Assembly: GCF_000316625.1 (NCBI RefSeq)
Contig: NC_019676.1
Location: 4,792,501 to 4,856,500, forward strand
DNA: 64,000 bases
Direction: 5' to 3'
Source of the DNA: Nostoc sp. PCC 7107
GTDB taxonomy: Bacteria; Cyanobacteriota; Cyanobacteriia; Cyanobacteriales; Nostocaceae
Shown in pieces: positions 45,718-57,416 of the stretch. The notes under the pieces are model-generated. The model was given only the letters and a program-made list of their open reading frames with translations. It ran no database searches and was not told the DNA's origin. The stretch's first letter is position 1, and each line of letters begins with the position of its first letter. Made by a program: the position numbers and the translations under genes.

Positions 45718-46656
45718 ATGGTTTTCTTTAGAAAAGACGAACAACTGGAAAATTTGGGTAATGGCATTTTAGAGGCAACTTGGGCAACATTTCCGACATT
45801 AGCCCAAAATCAAATTGCTTTGACTTGGGTTGTCTACGATCCGCCAGTACTCGTAAATACTGGTGGTGCTTTAACTCCCGATGCCTTTTGGAATCACCCA
45901 GTTCGTGGTTTTACTTATCGTGGTGTAGAACGGATTTACCCCGCAAGTGTGGTTAAGTTATTTTACTTGGTAGCAGTAAATGAGTGGTTAGAAAAAGGCA
46001 TGATCCAAACCTCGAAGGAATTGGAGAGAGCCTTGGGCGATATGATAATTGATTCTAGTAATGATGCGACCAGTTTAGTGGTAGATATTTTGACTGGTAC
46101 CACTTCGGGGCCAGAGTTATCATCAGGGCCTTTTGAAACTTGGAAGCAACAACGTCATATTGTTAACCGCTACTACCAATCTTTAGGTTGGGAGGAAATG
46201 GAGACAATTAATGTTTGCCAAAAAACTTGGTGTGATGGCCCTTATGGACGGGAGAGAGCATTTTATGGAGAGACGCTGGATAATCGCAATATGTTGACGA
46301 CAAATGCGATCGCTCGGTTACTACATAGTATCGTGGGTGGGGTCGCAGTTTCGAGTTGGCGATCGCAAGCTATGATGAATCTACTCAAACGCAGTCTAAA
46401 ACCAGAAAATTTACCTCAAAACGTCGAAGAAGACCAAATCACAGGTTTTATCGGTGGTGGTTTACCGCAAAACGCGCAAATTTGGTCAAAGGCAGGTTGG
46501 ACAAGTCAAGTGCGTCACGATGCAGCGTATATTGAGATACCTGAACAACGTCCTTATTTACTAGTAGTTTTTACTGAAGGTAAAGCCAATGCTACCAACC
46601 GCGAAATTCTACCCTTTGTCTCTAAACTAGTTACAGAAGCTATTAGCAATCTGTGA
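45718..46656 (+). CDS. Serine beta-lactamase-like hydrolase (class A fold)
   Basis: A 312-residue protein with the motifs of penicillin-recognising serine hydrolases: SVVK at 77-80 (YPASVVKLFYL, the SxxK site), SSN at 113-115 (IDSSNDATSLV), and a KAG triad near the C-terminus (WSKAGWTSQV). There is no signal peptide, unlike secreted beta-lactamases. A housekeeping peptidase or esterase acting on wall fragments, alongside the divergent NlpC/P60 enzyme, fits better than antibiotic resistance. ATG 45718 was chosen over an in-frame upstream start that would overlap the neighbouring gene. Its promoter must lie inside the NlpC/P60 gene. Confidence 0.86.
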   Translation: MVFFRKDEQLENLGNGILEATWATFPTLAQNQIALTWVVYDPPVLVNTGGALTPDAFWNHPVRGFTYRGVERIYPASVVKLFYLVAVNEWLEKGMIQTSKELERALGDMIIDSSNDATSLVVDILTGTTSGPELSSGPFETWKQQRHIVNRYYQSLGWEEMETINVCQKTWCDGPYGRERAFYGETLDNRNMLTTNAIARLLHSIVGGVAVSSWRSQAMMNLLKRSLKPENLPQNVEEDQITGFIGGGLPQNAQIWSKAGWTSQVRHDAAYIEIPEQRPYLLVVFTEGKANATNREILPFVSKLVTEAISNL

Positions 46657-46720
46657 AGTTTTTAGCAGCCCTGAATAAATCACAAACAAACTACTCCCCA
46701 CTCCCTAAAAGTAAAAAAGC

Positions 46721-46750
46721 AAAAGGCAAAAGAAAATTCTTTTGCCTTTT
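46721..46750 (+). terminator. Hairpin between convergent beta-lactamase-like and ABC-binding genes
   Basis: AAAAGGCAAAAG pairs perfectly with CTTTTGCCTTTT over a 6-nt loop. The arms end in A- and T-runs on both strands, so it can serve both genes. Confidence 0.82.
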
Positions 46751-46864
46751 TAAGTAGAACTGTGCAAATAAACCGAACTATGTAACAAAAAGTAAAGTGG
46801 CTTGAAAACCTCTTTCCTCCTGCCTTGTCATAACGACAATTTTTAACACCTACCTACTTAATCG

Positions 46865-48178
46865 CTATTTAGGTGTAACTTTATCTATCACGCTAATTTT
46901 GCCGTCATCTCCGACTGACCAAACGTCATAAACACCGAGGACATCACCGTTAGCATCAACATCTACGTTGCCACTAGCACCTTGGTAGTTAATCGTTTTA
47001 CCTTCTTGGAGTAACTTTAACCCTTCACAAACATCAGTAACTTCTGTACCTGAACCAGCTGCAACTTCCCGAATTTTACTGGAAATGCCCACACCTGTGT
47101 TGTCTTTAGCGGCTTGTGCTGCCAAGACTAACAATGCAGCTGCATCCCAGGCTTGAGGTGCGTATTCTCCCGGTGAACCACCTTTTTTCTCTTTCCACAA
47201 TTTGTTAAAAGCTTCTAAGGCTTTGCCATCGGAACCTGGCACTGTACCCAAAGCCCCAGCTAAAATAAATTTGCCATCGCTACCTTTACCTACTTGTTCT
47301 GGGAAGGTAGGTGATTTCACACCATCTGTCAGCAAAACTTGGACTCCCTTGGTCAAACCTTGTTGATAAGCAGCTTTCAGGAGTAGACTACCTGTCTCTG
47401 CATAAAGTACAGCGACTACTGCATCTGGCTTACCAGCAAACGCCGCCGCCGCTTCGGTGTCAAAGGTTTGGGCTTTGGGATCGTAACGCACTGGGTTATT
47501 TTTATTAACTACTGTGCCACCTAATTTTTCAAAAGTTTCGACAAATGCTTTTTCAAAACCCACACCGTAATCGTTGTTAATCACAACTGTGGACACGCGT
47601 TTAAAACCTTTTTTGTTGGCTAACTGGGCTAATGCTAATGCTTGGTAAGTATCTGGGGGTGCAGTCCGCGCCCAAAAGCCTTTAAAGTCGCCTTTTTTCG
47701 CTTTATCTGTAAATACGGGACTGGTGCTACCAGGAGACACCAACATAACTTTATTCGGTACAGCAACAGAAACCGCCGCTGTTGAAACACTACTGGCAAA
47801 GGAACCGACTACACCTGCAACTTTATCTAGTGTTGCCAGTTTGGTCATCCCAGATGCACCTGCTTTCGGGTCGGTTTGGTCGTCTACTTGTACGAGTGTG
47901 ACATTTTTACCATTGACTCCACCACAGGCGTTAACGGTATCCACTAGCAAAGGCACAGAACCTACCATCTGCTGTCCGATGGAAGCTAAGTCACCTGTTG
48001 TTGGTAGTAAAGTCCCAATTTTTAACCCATCAGTACTGCTGGTTGTAGTGGTTGAGGTCGCTGTTGGGGAATTAGTACTGGTCGTATTGTTTGTATTCGC
48101 ATTCTCACAAGCTGCCATGAAAAAGCCTGTAGCTATGGTAGCTACACTCAAGGCTAGGGCAGTAGTAATTCTCGGCAT
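46865..48178 (-). CDS. Branched-chain amino acid-type ABC transporter substrate-binding lipoprotein
   Basis: A 437-residue type I periplasmic binding protein. A lipoprotein signal ends FFMAAC (Cys24), followed by an Asn/Thr/Ser-rich linker. LKIGTLLPTTGDLASIGQQMVGSVPLLVDTVNACGGVNGKNVTLVQVDDQTDPKAG is the Leu/Ile/Val-binding family start, and VVINNDYGVGFEKAFVETFEKLGGTVV the hinge region. It delivers amino acids, amides or urea-like compounds to an ABC permease, but no permease or ATPase gene is adjacent. The ligand cannot be told by eye. The protein is longer than LivJ because of the linker. Confidence 0.92.
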   Translation of the reverse strand: MPRITTALALSVATIATGFFMAACENANTNNTTSTNSPTATSTTTTSSTDGLKIGTLLPTTGDLASIGQQMVGSVPLLVDTVNACGGVNGKNVTLVQVDDQTDPKAGASGMTKLATLDKVAGVVGSFASSVSTAAVSVAVPNKVMLVSPGSTSPVFTDKAKKGDFKGFWARTAPPDTYQALALAQLANKKGFKRVSTVVINNDYGVGFEKAFVETFEKLGGTVVNKNNPVRYDPKAQTFDTEAAAAFAGKPDAVVAVLYAETGSLLLKAAYQQGLTKGVQVLLTDGVKSPTFPEQVGKGSDGKFILAGALGTVPGSDGKALEAFNKLWKEKKGGSPGEYAPQAWDAAALLVLAAQAAKDNTGVGISSKIREVAAGSGTEVTDVCEGLKLLQEGKTINYQGASGNVDVDANGDVLGVYDVWSVGDDGKISVIDKVTPK

Positions 48179-48373
48179 AATTAACTTTCACTCCTCTGAT
48201 ATTTAGGAGTCTGAAAGCAAGATTCAAACTATGTTTCAGGTTAGCTTTATCTTAACAGACTCCAAATGTTAAATGATAACATCTACCATAAGGAGTATCT
48301 GTGTTAATGCCAACATAGATATTAATATTTGTTTAATGATTTGCAGTACTGAGTGGAATGTACTGATGGAAAA

Positions 48374-48465
48374 CGGAGAGGGAGGGATTCGAACCCTCGG
48401 TACGGAGTTGCCTGCCGTACAACAGATTAGCAATCTGCCGCTTTCGACCACTCAGCCACCTCTCC
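48374..48465 (-). tRNA. tRNA-Ser (anticodon GCU)
   Basis: On the minus strand the acceptor GGAGAGG pairs with CCTCTCC, followed by discriminator G. The anticodon loop reads TTGCTAA (GCU), and a long class II variable arm (TGTACGGCAGGC region) precedes the T arm GAGGG TTCGAAT CCCTC. The total length of 92 nt fits tRNA-Ser. It lies between the ABC-binding and crtB genes. Confidence 0.96.
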
Positions 48466-48545
48466 AGGGTCACGAATATCTATGTTAGCAGTTTTTCATC
48501 AATAGTCAATAGTTATTTATTTTGCTGTTGACTATTGACTAAATT

Positions 48546-50901
<2,356 letters not shown>

Positions 50902-51169
50902 TTAAACCTACTGTTGTTCAATATTTCTTAATGGTTTTGCCGTTCTCATTATACGTTGCAAACCGTTACATTTGGCAGTAATTGTGCGATCGCTTACCTA
51001 AAAACTTCTCGTCAGGGGAACAAGAGGAGTAATATTTTTTACTAATTACTTAATTAATCAACACTTTTTCCAGCTAGACCACTATGAGAGAATCAAAACG
51101 TTTCTTCCCTAGGCTCTAGTCCCTAATCTCTCGTCTCCAAATTTAAACAATAACTATAGGTAATAAATT

Positions 51170-52258
51170 ATGCCAGTATCACGGGAGCTAGAACTATTCG
51201 GAAATCATGTAATTCTAGGTGTTTCCGGCACAAAATTAAGTGATGATGATAAACGGGCGCTCAGTGAATTAAAACCAGTTGGGGTGATATTTTTTGCGAA
51301 AAACTTTATAGATGGTGTTCCTTATCAGGTTTGGTTAGCCAGCTTTCAAGAACTCATAGACCAAATTCGTGAATATGCGGAACGTGATTCAATGTTCATG
51401 ACGTTAGATCATGAAGGTGGGCGTGTAGTCCGTACACCCTTACCAATTACGAGATTTCCTTATGCTGCGTTGTTGCGATCGCAAGCTAAAGAAGTAGCAA
51501 AGGCCACAGCACGAGAGTTGAAATCACTGGGAATTAACGTATCTTGGTCGCCTGTTGCTGATGTTTATTCTAATCCGCATAACCCGATAATTGGGCCGCG
51601 TGCCTTTGGTAACACGCCGGAAACAGCAGCACAAGGAGCGTTGGCATATTATTTAGGGCTACAAGAGTCTGGTATTTTAGGATGTGCCAAGCATTTTCCG
51701 GGACATGGAGACACCAGTACAGATTCTCATTTTGAGTTACCAGTACTAAATTTAACTGTACAAGATTTGCGCGATCGCGAACTGATACCTTTCAAAGCTT
51801 TGATTGATGCTCAAGTTCCTTTAATTATGACAACTCACATTTTATTTCCCCAAATTGACCCAGATGTCCCGGCGACTATTTCGCAACGGATTTTGAAAAA
51901 TATCCTTCGGGATGAACTAGGGTTTGAGGGTGTAGTTGTCTCTGATGACTTGGATATGAAAGCAGTTTCCGATAGGTTTACCCAAAGTGGAACCGTCGCC
52001 CGCGCTTTTAACGCTGGGTGTGACTTGTTTATTCTCTCGCGGAATATCAACTCATCGTCTTTGGAACGCACTTATTACATGGCGGGGGATTTTGCTGATG
52101 CGCTCAGTAACGGTAACTTAAAGAAAGAGGTAGTTACAGCTGCTAGTCAGAGAATTGAAAATTTACTAGCACAGACACCCCAATATATTGTCCATGCTTT
52201 AGATAAAGCTACATTACTACAACACGCGGAGTTAGCGATCGCTTGTTCTTTCTCATAA
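51170..52258 (+). CDS. nagZ: Beta-N-acetylhexosaminidase (GH3)
   Basis: A 362-residue family 3 glycosidase that releases GlcNAc from recycled muropeptides in the cytoplasm. The NagZ signature KHFPGHGDTSTDSHFELP (catalytic His in the flexible loop) lies near residue 175. The nucleophile Asp sits in VVVSDDLDMKAVSD near 262. MTLDHEGGRVVRTPLPITRFP is the conserved N-terminal loop. The protein is slightly longer than the E. coli enzyme but complete. Divergent from crtP. Confidence 0.95.
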   Translation: MPVSRELELFGNHVILGVSGTKLSDDDKRALSELKPVGVIFFAKNFIDGVPYQVWLASFQELIDQIREYAERDSMFMTLDHEGGRVVRTPLPITRFPYAALLRSQAKEVAKATARELKSLGINVSWSPVADVYSNPHNPIIGPRAFGNTPETAAQGALAYYLGLQESGILGCAKHFPGHGDTSTDSHFELPVLNLTVQDLRDRELIPFKALIDAQVPLIMTTHILFPQIDPDVPATISQRILKNILRDELGFEGVVVSDDLDMKAVSDRFTQSGTVARAFNAGCDLFILSRNINSSSLERTYYMAGDFADALSNGNLKKEVVTAASQRIENLLAQTPQYIVHALDKATLLQHAELAIACSFS

Positions 52259-52524
52259 AACTTTAATAAATTAGCAGCAGATATTTCATTCACATCTCCA
52301 ACTCCTGATTCTCTCTGGGTGAAATGAATGATATTTTGTTAAGTTATACTGAGAGATGGTTGAAAGTTTGCTTTTAAACGCAGAGGCTGGCGGAGGTAAA
52401 CGCAAAGTTACGCAGAGTCTTTGTGTAATTTATCCGCTATAAAAATATAGATGAAATTGATTGCGGAGAACGCAATACATCTTAAATGGACTAGGAAAAA
52501 TCAACAATTAAGAATTATTTTGCA

Positions 52525-54171
52525 ATGACATCATCTGTATTTGCCGCTGAACGTCTTTTATTTACTCAAACTACTCCTGATACTGATGCAATACCTTTAA
52601 TTTTTGCCTTCCCGAATGAATATAGTGTAGGTATTACTAGCCTTGGCTATCAGGTAGTTTGGGCAACTTTAGCAACGCGCGATGATGTGCAGATAAGTCG
52701 TCTATTTACTGATATTCATGAACAACTTCCCAGACAGCCAGAAATTGTAGGATTTTCGATTTCTTGGGAATTAGATTATGTAAATATTTTAAATTTGTTG
52801 GAATCGTTGAATATTCCAATTCGGGCAAGTTTGCGTGATGAAAATTATCCTATCATTTTTGGTGGTGGCCCAGTTTTGACGGCTAATCCTGAGCCTTTTG
52901 CTGATTTTTTTGATATCATTTTGTTAGGAGATGGAGAAAATCTGCTGGGAGATTTTATTGCAGCTTACAAAGAAGTTAGACATGCTCCTAGACAAATTCA
53001 GTTAAAAAGATTGGCACAAATACCGGGGATTTATATTCCAAGTTTGTATGAGGTGGAATATCAAACACCTAATGGTGAGGTAAAGTCAATTAAGCCGATT
53101 GATTCAGATGTTCCGGCTATTGTTCAAAAGCAAACTTATCGGGGAAATATTCTCTCAGCTTCAACGGTAGTCACTGAAAAGGCTGCTTGGGAAAATATTT
53201 ATATGGTGGAGGTGGTAAGAAGTTGTCCCGAAATGTGTCGCTTTTGTTTGGCAAGTTATCTGACTTTACCATTTAGAACTGCTAGTTTGGAAAGTTCATT
53301 AATTCCAGCGATTGAACGTGGGTTGAAAGTAACAAACCGCTTGGGATTATTGGGTGCTTCTGTGACACAACATCCTGAGTTTGAGGAGTTATTAAATTAT
53401 ATTAGTCAGCCAAAATATGATGATGTGCGGTTGAGTATTGCGTCGGTGAGAACTAATACAGTAACGGTGCAGTTGGCAGAAACTTTAGCAAAACGTGACA
53501 CGCGATCGCTTACCATTGCGGTAGAAAGTGGTTCCGATAAACTCCGGCAAATCATCAACAAAAAGTTGCAAAATGATGAAATCATCCAAGCGGCGATAAA
53601 TGCTAAAGCTGGCGGACTCTCAGCATTAAAACTCTACGGGATGGTAGGTATTCCTGGAGAAGAGGCGGAAGATTTGGACGCAACTGTAGCGATGATGCGG
53701 AATATCAAAAAAGCTGCGCCTGGACTAAGATTAAGCTATGGCTGTAGCACCTTTGTGCCGAAATCCCATACACCATTTCAATGGTTTGGGGTAAATCGTC
53801 AAGCAGAAAAACGGTTGCAGCTTTTACAAAAACAACTCAAACCCCAGGGGATAGATTTTCGTCCCGAAAGTTATAACTGGTCTATCATACAGGCTTTGTT
53901 ATCCAGAGGCGATCGCCGCTTATCTCAACTTTTAGAACTTACCCGCGACTTTGGCGACTCTTTGGGTAGTTACAAACGTGCTTTTAAGCAACTTAAAGGA
54001 CAAATACCCGATTTAGATTTCTACGTCCATAATACTTGGTCAACATCTCAAGTCTTGCCTTGGAGCCACTTGCAAGGGCCGCTACCGCAGTCTACACTAC
54101 TAAAGCACTTGGATGAGGCTACCAGTCATTTCCGTTCATCCTCCAAAGAACTGCAACCCTTAAATTCATAG
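52525..54171 (+). CDS. B12-binding/radical SAM protein
   Basis: A 548-residue protein. The N-terminal part (about 20-150) resembles a cobalamin-binding Rossmann domain (YSVGITSLGYQVVWATLATRD and FGGGPVLTANPEPFADFFDIILLGDGE). The radical SAM core follows with a CX3CX2C cluster at Cys234, Cys238 and Cys241 (VRSCPEMCRFC). The catalytic barrel includes LTIAVESGSDKLRQIINKKL and LKLYGMVGIPGEEAEDLDATV. The substrate is unknown; family members methylate RNA, peptides or small molecules. A small Cys-rich gene follows after 11 bp in the same direction, so the two form a probable operon. Confidence 0.92.
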   Translation: MTSSVFAAERLLFTQTTPDTDAIPLIFAFPNEYSVGITSLGYQVVWATLATRDDVQISRLFTDIHEQLPRQPEIVGFSISWELDYVNILNLLESLNIPIRASLRDENYPIIFGGGPVLTANPEPFADFFDIILLGDGENLLGDFIAAYKEVRHAPRQIQLKRLAQIPGIYIPSLYEVEYQTPNGEVKSIKPIDSDVPAIVQKQTYRGNILSASTVVTEKAAWENIYMVEVVRSCPEMCRFCLASYLTLPFRTASLESSLIPAIERGLKVTNRLGLLGASVTQHPEFEELLNYISQPKYDDVRLSIASVRTNTVTVQLAETLAKRDTRSLTIAVESGSDKLRQIINKKLQNDEIIQAAINAKAGGLSALKLYGMVGIPGEEAEDLDATVAMMRNIKKAAPGLRLSYGCSTFVPKSHTPFQWFGVNRQAEKRLQLLQKQLKPQGIDFRPESYNWSIIQALLSRGDRRLSQLLELTRDFGDSLGSYKRAFKQLKGQIPDLDFYVHNTWSTSQVLPWSHLQGPLPQSTLLKHLDEATSHFRSSSKELQPLNS

Positions 54172-54182
54172 TCAAAAATTGA

Positions 54183-54374
54183 ATGCAAACAACTGCTGAG
54201 TATTACTGTGCCTTTTGTGGCGAACCAAACTTAACCTTTATTGACTTGAGTGCTGGGGGACAACAATCTTATGTTGAAGACTGTCAAGTTTGCTGTAACC
54301 CCAATATTTTGTATGTGCGGATTGATGAAGATACTCTAGATATTGAAATAGATACCGAATATGACGAAGGCTGA
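54183..54374 (+). CDS. CPXCG-type cysteine-rich small protein
   Basis: A 63-residue protein with a zinc-ribbon pattern: CAFCGEPNLTFIDLSAGGQQSYVEDCQVCCNPN holds two C-x2-C-type pairs about 30 residues apart. It matches the CPXCG cysteine-rich family. The acidic C-terminus (DEDTLDIEIDTEYDEG) is also typical. The function is unknown. It lies directly after the radical SAM gene. Confidence 0.9.
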   Translation: MQTTAEYYCAFCGEPNLTFIDLSAGGQQSYVEDCQVCCNPNILYVRIDEDTLDIEIDTEYDEG

Positions 54375-54490
54375 TACTATTTTGGATTTGAGATTTTAGA
54401 TTTAGAATCGCTTTGTGTCTCTTGGGTGTATCAACAACCATCTGTCGCCATCATTTTTCCCATTGGTATGAGTTTTAGGTTTTGCTGTTC

Positions 54491-54955
54491 ATGTTGCACT
54501 TCAACCATTCATCTGTAATTAATGCGCCAATAGAAGTAGTTTGGCAATTTCATGAAAGGCCAGATATTCTACAAATGCTAACTCCACCTTGGCAACCAGT
54601 CAAAGTAGTTCGGCGCGAGGGAGGCTTGCAAGTAGGTGCTATCACAGAGTTTCGTTTGTTTCTGGGACTAGTACCTTTAACTTGGTTAGCACGTCACACC
54701 GAATGTGAACAATATCGCCTATTTGTAGATGAACAAATATCAGGCCCCTTTGAAACTTGGATACATCGGCACGAATTTCAGCTAGAAGATGGCAAAACTA
54801 GATTAACCGATGCGATTTCTTACTCTATGCCAGGGGGAGATACAGTTGAATTTATCAGTGGTTGGCTAATCCAAACTCAACTAGAAGCGATGTTTCGCTA
54901 CCGCCATTATGTGACAAAGCAACAATGTGAGGGTAAAGGCGGTAACTGGTGGTAA
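54491..54955 (+). CDS. SRPBCC (START-like) family protein
   Basis: A 154-residue protein with the ligand-binding helix-grip fold. MLHFNHSSVINAPIEVVWQFHERPDILQMLTPPWQPVKVVRREGG starts the fold, and ETWIHRHEFQLEDGKTRLTDAISYSMPGG with the C-terminal long helix (TQLEAMFRYRHYVTKQ) completes it. It may bind a lipid or other hydrophobic ligand. ATG 54491 was chosen over in-frame TTG and CTG codons just before. There is no close partner. Confidence 0.88.
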   Translation: MLHFNHSSVINAPIEVVWQFHERPDILQMLTPPWQPVKVVRREGGLQVGAITEFRLFLGLVPLTWLARHTECEQYRLFVDEQISGPFETWIHRHEFQLEDGKTRLTDAISYSMPGGDTVEFISGWLIQTQLEAMFRYRHYVTKQQCEGKGGNWW

Positions 54956-55123
54956 AAATAGAGACTAGTGCCAGTTTCCTAGTAATTTGTGGCAGTTTCT
55001 CCCAAAATCAGCCAATTGGTAGAAGCTGAATCTATCTTGCTAGAGAGGGTAAATCTTCCCACATTGTTCATGATAGTAGAAACACATTCAAACAAACTAT
55101 CACTGAAATTTTAGGTAAAAAAA

Positions 55124-55531
55124 ATGTTGGGAACATTTCTAATAACTCTAGCTACAGCACTAAGCTTACTAATTGTTGATTTAGTTGTGCCTGGTGTGAA
55201 TATTGCAAATTTTCCCTCTGCTTTAATTGCTGCTGTCGCAATTGGCTTAATTAATAGTTCCGTAAAGCCAGTTCTATCTACTTTATCTTTACCTTTAAAC
55301 CTCGTAACATTCGGCGCATTTTCTCTGGTTGTTAACGGTATCTGTTTTGCATTAGCAGCATTTTTAGTACCTGGGTTTAGCGCTCACGGAATTATCGCTT
55401 TTATTCTCGGCCCAGTGGTTCTATCTTTGGCTAATACCTTCATTGTTAACTACTTTGCTGAAAGAAATGTGGCTTTAACTGGCAACACTTCAAGCCCAGG
55501 TGAATTACCTCAAGGCAATCCTCAGCAATAG
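55124..55531 (+). CDS. Phage holin 4_2-like (YvlD/DUF360-type) membrane protein
   Basis: A 135-residue protein with four hydrophobic helices (LITLATALSLLIVDLVVPGV, ALIAAVAIGLINSSVKPVL, LNLVTFGAFSLVVNGICFALAAFLVPGF, IIAFILGPVVLSLANTFIVNYF). This matches the Phage_holin_4_2 family of small bacterial membrane proteins, which despite the name are chromosomal and of unknown, probably envelope-stress, function. No phage gene is nearby. A Pmp3 peptide gene follows after 120 bp in the same direction. Confidence 0.88.
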   Translation: MLGTFLITLATALSLLIVDLVVPGVNIANFPSALIAAVAIGLINSSVKPVLSTLSLPLNLVTFGAFSLVVNGICFALAAFLVPGFSAHGIIAFILGPVVLSLANTFIVNYFAERNVALTGNTSSPGELPQGNPQQ

Positions 55532-55651
55532 TACAAGTATTGTCTTTGGGAAAAGTTATACGGAATTAACCTAATTCCGGCGACAGAGTTGGTAATTAAG
55601 TTAATTCTGGACAATGTGAATTAAACAAGTTGAAAAAGTAACAGCAAATCT

Positions 55652-55837
55652 ATGAAATTATTTCGGTTTCTTCTGGCTCTCGTACTGCCTCCTTTAGGCG
55701 TTTTTCTCACAGTTGGTGTTGGCCCTACTTTAGTAATTAATATTCTGCTCACCTTGCTTGGTTGGCTTCCCGGTAGTATTCATGCACTGTGGGTAGTAGC
55801 TAAGAGAGAAGAAGCATTGAATAGCGGAACCTACTAA
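55652..55837 (+). CDS. Pmp3/YqaE (UPF0057) membrane peptide
   Basis: A 61-residue peptide with the UPF0057 layout, MKLFRFLLALVLPPLGVFLTVG and LLTLLGWLPGSIHALWVVAKR, i.e. two helices around a polar turn. It is a paralogue of the peptide at 23370-23528 but has a longer polar C-terminus. Family members elsewhere respond to salt and membrane stress. It is followed by a strong hairpin. Confidence 0.92.
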   Translation: MKLFRFLLALVLPPLGVFLTVGVGPTLVINILLTLLGWLPGSIHALWVVAKREEALNSGTY

Positions 55838-55891
55838 AATAGGTTGCTACTTAGGCTAGAAACTCGGCACAAGCCTCTCGCAATAAGGGCA

Positions 55892-55933
55892 AATAATTCA
55901 GGGTAGATTATTATGAATCTACCCTGAATTATT
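55892..55933. terminator. 18-bp perfect hairpin between convergent genes
   Basis: The arm at 55892-55909 (centre TTCAGGGTAGATT) pairs without mismatch with 55916-55933 (centre AATCTACCCTGAA) around the loop ATTATG. It lies between the Pmp3 peptide gene and the oppositely oriented coiled-coil gene. Confidence 0.85.
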
Positions 55934-56022
55934 ACGTATTTTATTGTTGTTGTGGATATAACTAGCCGAAAATAATAGAGACGTTGCATTGCAAAGTCTC
56001 TATATTTCTATATATCTAGTTT

Positions 56023-56811
56023 CTAGTTTTTGTCTGCTGGTTCCTTGTCTTTAAACAAATCAGCAGTTGCGAGAAGTAACTCGCGCAAGGTTTGTTTAAG
56101 TTGAAGTTCTTTTCGAGCTATAGCTGTACCCGCTTCTCCTAGTTTATCTTCTAACTGCGATCGCTTCTGTGATACTTGGGTTGCTAAAACTTCTGCTTGG
56201 GGACGAGCCTGATTATACCAAGTTTTGGCATCATTCAGATAATTTTGAACTTCTTCAGAACGTCCGCCATAACGCGCAGCTAAATTAGCTCGAACAATGG
56301 CTAATTGTGCTTGCAATTGTGCATAACGTTTTTTTAACAAAGAAACTTCATCACTATCTTTGATAGAACTAACAGCCGAGTCAATAATGGTTTGAGTATC
56401 AGCAGTGTTTTGCTTACCTGTTTCCTCAATCTCTGCTAATATCACATCTACATCTTGCTGAAGCTTTTCTTCTTCACTATCTAATTGAGTTTGCAACCTT
56501 TGGAGTTCTGATTGCGTTTGAATAATATTTGCATGTCTTTTATGATTAACTCCCTCTAAAGCACCTTCAATGGAAGCTGTAACTTCTTCTTTAATTTCGC
56601 CACCCCGTTCTTGTAGGGTTTCAATGACAGCAGAAACCGCATCTCTGACAAGTCCCCGTAGTTCAATTGAACCTTCTTTAAACTCAGAAGCAACTTGAGT
56701 AACGGCTGATTTGACAATTTCTCGCACTCTTTCTGTCCGTAACTGGCCAGTTTCTTTAACTTGCTTCAGGTCAGTTTGAATTTGCTCTTTGATATTTCTA
56801 ACCATTTTCAA
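56023..56811 (-). CDS. Long coiled-coil protein of unknown function
   Basis: A 262-residue protein that is almost entirely charged amphipathic helix. NIKEQIQTDLKQVKETGQLRTERVREIVKSAV is followed by a repeated-looking block (GLVRDAVSAVIETLQERGGEIKEEVTASIEGALEGV). A coiled coil (SELQRLQTQLDSEEEKLQQDVDVILAEIEE) and a C-terminal helix complete it. There is no signal peptide or membrane segment. It resembles apolipoprotein-like helical proteins in pattern only. It may bind membranes, DNA or another coiled coil. I do not recognise an orthologue with a known role. Confidence 0.75.
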   Translation of the reverse strand: MKMVRNIKEQIQTDLKQVKETGQLRTERVREIVKSAVTQVASEFKEGSIELRGLVRDAVSAVIETLQERGGEIKEEVTASIEGALEGVNHKRHANIIQTQSELQRLQTQLDSEEEKLQQDVDVILAEIEETGKQNTADTQTIIDSAVSSIKDSDEVSLLKKRYAQLQAQLAIVRANLAARYGGRSEEVQNYLNDAKTWYNQARPQAEVLATQVSQKRSQLEDKLGEAGTAIARKELQLKQTLRELLLATADLFKDKEPADKN

Positions 56812-57038
56812 CTCTGGGTATTTAGCTAATTTGGATAAATTAATTTAGTTTAAGTACGGTGTCACATCTAAATTTTGACGTATTCCATTGAGAATAGGCA
56901 CTTCCTTTAGATAGAAAATGCAAAATCATTAGTGTTTATCTGCGAACATCGATGGTTTTATTTACATAGAAAATATCATGTATCACTATGTACATACTTG
57001 TGAGAAGATGAATTCTGATTTCTAGTTAAGATGGAAAA

Positions 57039-57416
57039 ATGATTAACGCCAAATCACAAATCAAGCTCATGAGAATTAACTTGCTAAAAATCCTGCAATT
57101 AGTATGTTTAATTCTCTTGTTATCTACCACTAATTTTACCTTACCTGCTAGTGCCAGTGATACAGCTAATGGTGCAGAAATATTTAGTGTGCATTGTGCT
57201 GGCTGTCATATCAATGGTAGTAACATTATCCGACGAGGAAAGAATTTAAAAAAGCCAGCGCTGAAGAAATACAATATGGATTCCATAGAGGCAATTACAT
57301 CGATTGTCACTAATGGTAAAAGTAATATGTCTGCCTACAAAGACCGCCTCACGGAACAACAAATTCAAGATGTTGCGACTTACGTTCTGGAACAAGCTGC
57401 AAAAGACTGGCGTTAA
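57039..57416 (+). CDS. Cytochrome c6-like soluble c-type cytochrome
   Basis: A 125-residue exported heme protein. The hydrophobic leader (LQLVCLILLLSTTNFTLPASASA region) ends near ASA. The heme motif is CAGCH in FSVHCAGCHINGSNIIRRGKNLKKPAL. The axial Met is in VTNGKSNMSAYKDRLTEQQIQDVATYVLEQAAKDW, where classical cytochrome c6 has AMPAFGGRL. The basic patch and the replaced MPAF block suggest a c6-variant that may not carry the main photosynthetic electron flow. ATG 57039 or the in-frame ATG 57069 could be the start. It is a single gene. Confidence 0.88.
   Translation: MINAKSQIKLMRINLLKILQLVCLILLLSTTNFTLPASASDTANGAEIFSVHCAGCHINGSNIIRRGKNLKKPALKKYNMDSIEAITSIVTNGKSNMSAYKDRLTEQQIQDVATYVLEQAAKDWR

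Noticed and set aside
45718-46656. Antibiotic-resistance beta-lactamase
   Set aside because: No signal peptide, a KAG triad and a neighbour active in wall recycling argue for a housekeeping hydrolase.
48269-48488. Frames with GGIRTLGTELPAVQQ on the plus strand and its minus counterpart
   Set aside because: They are translations across tRNA-Ser and its complement.
55124-55531. Evidence of a prophage from the holin-like protein
   Set aside because: The Phage_holin_4_2 family is widespread on chromosomes; no other phage gene is in the region.
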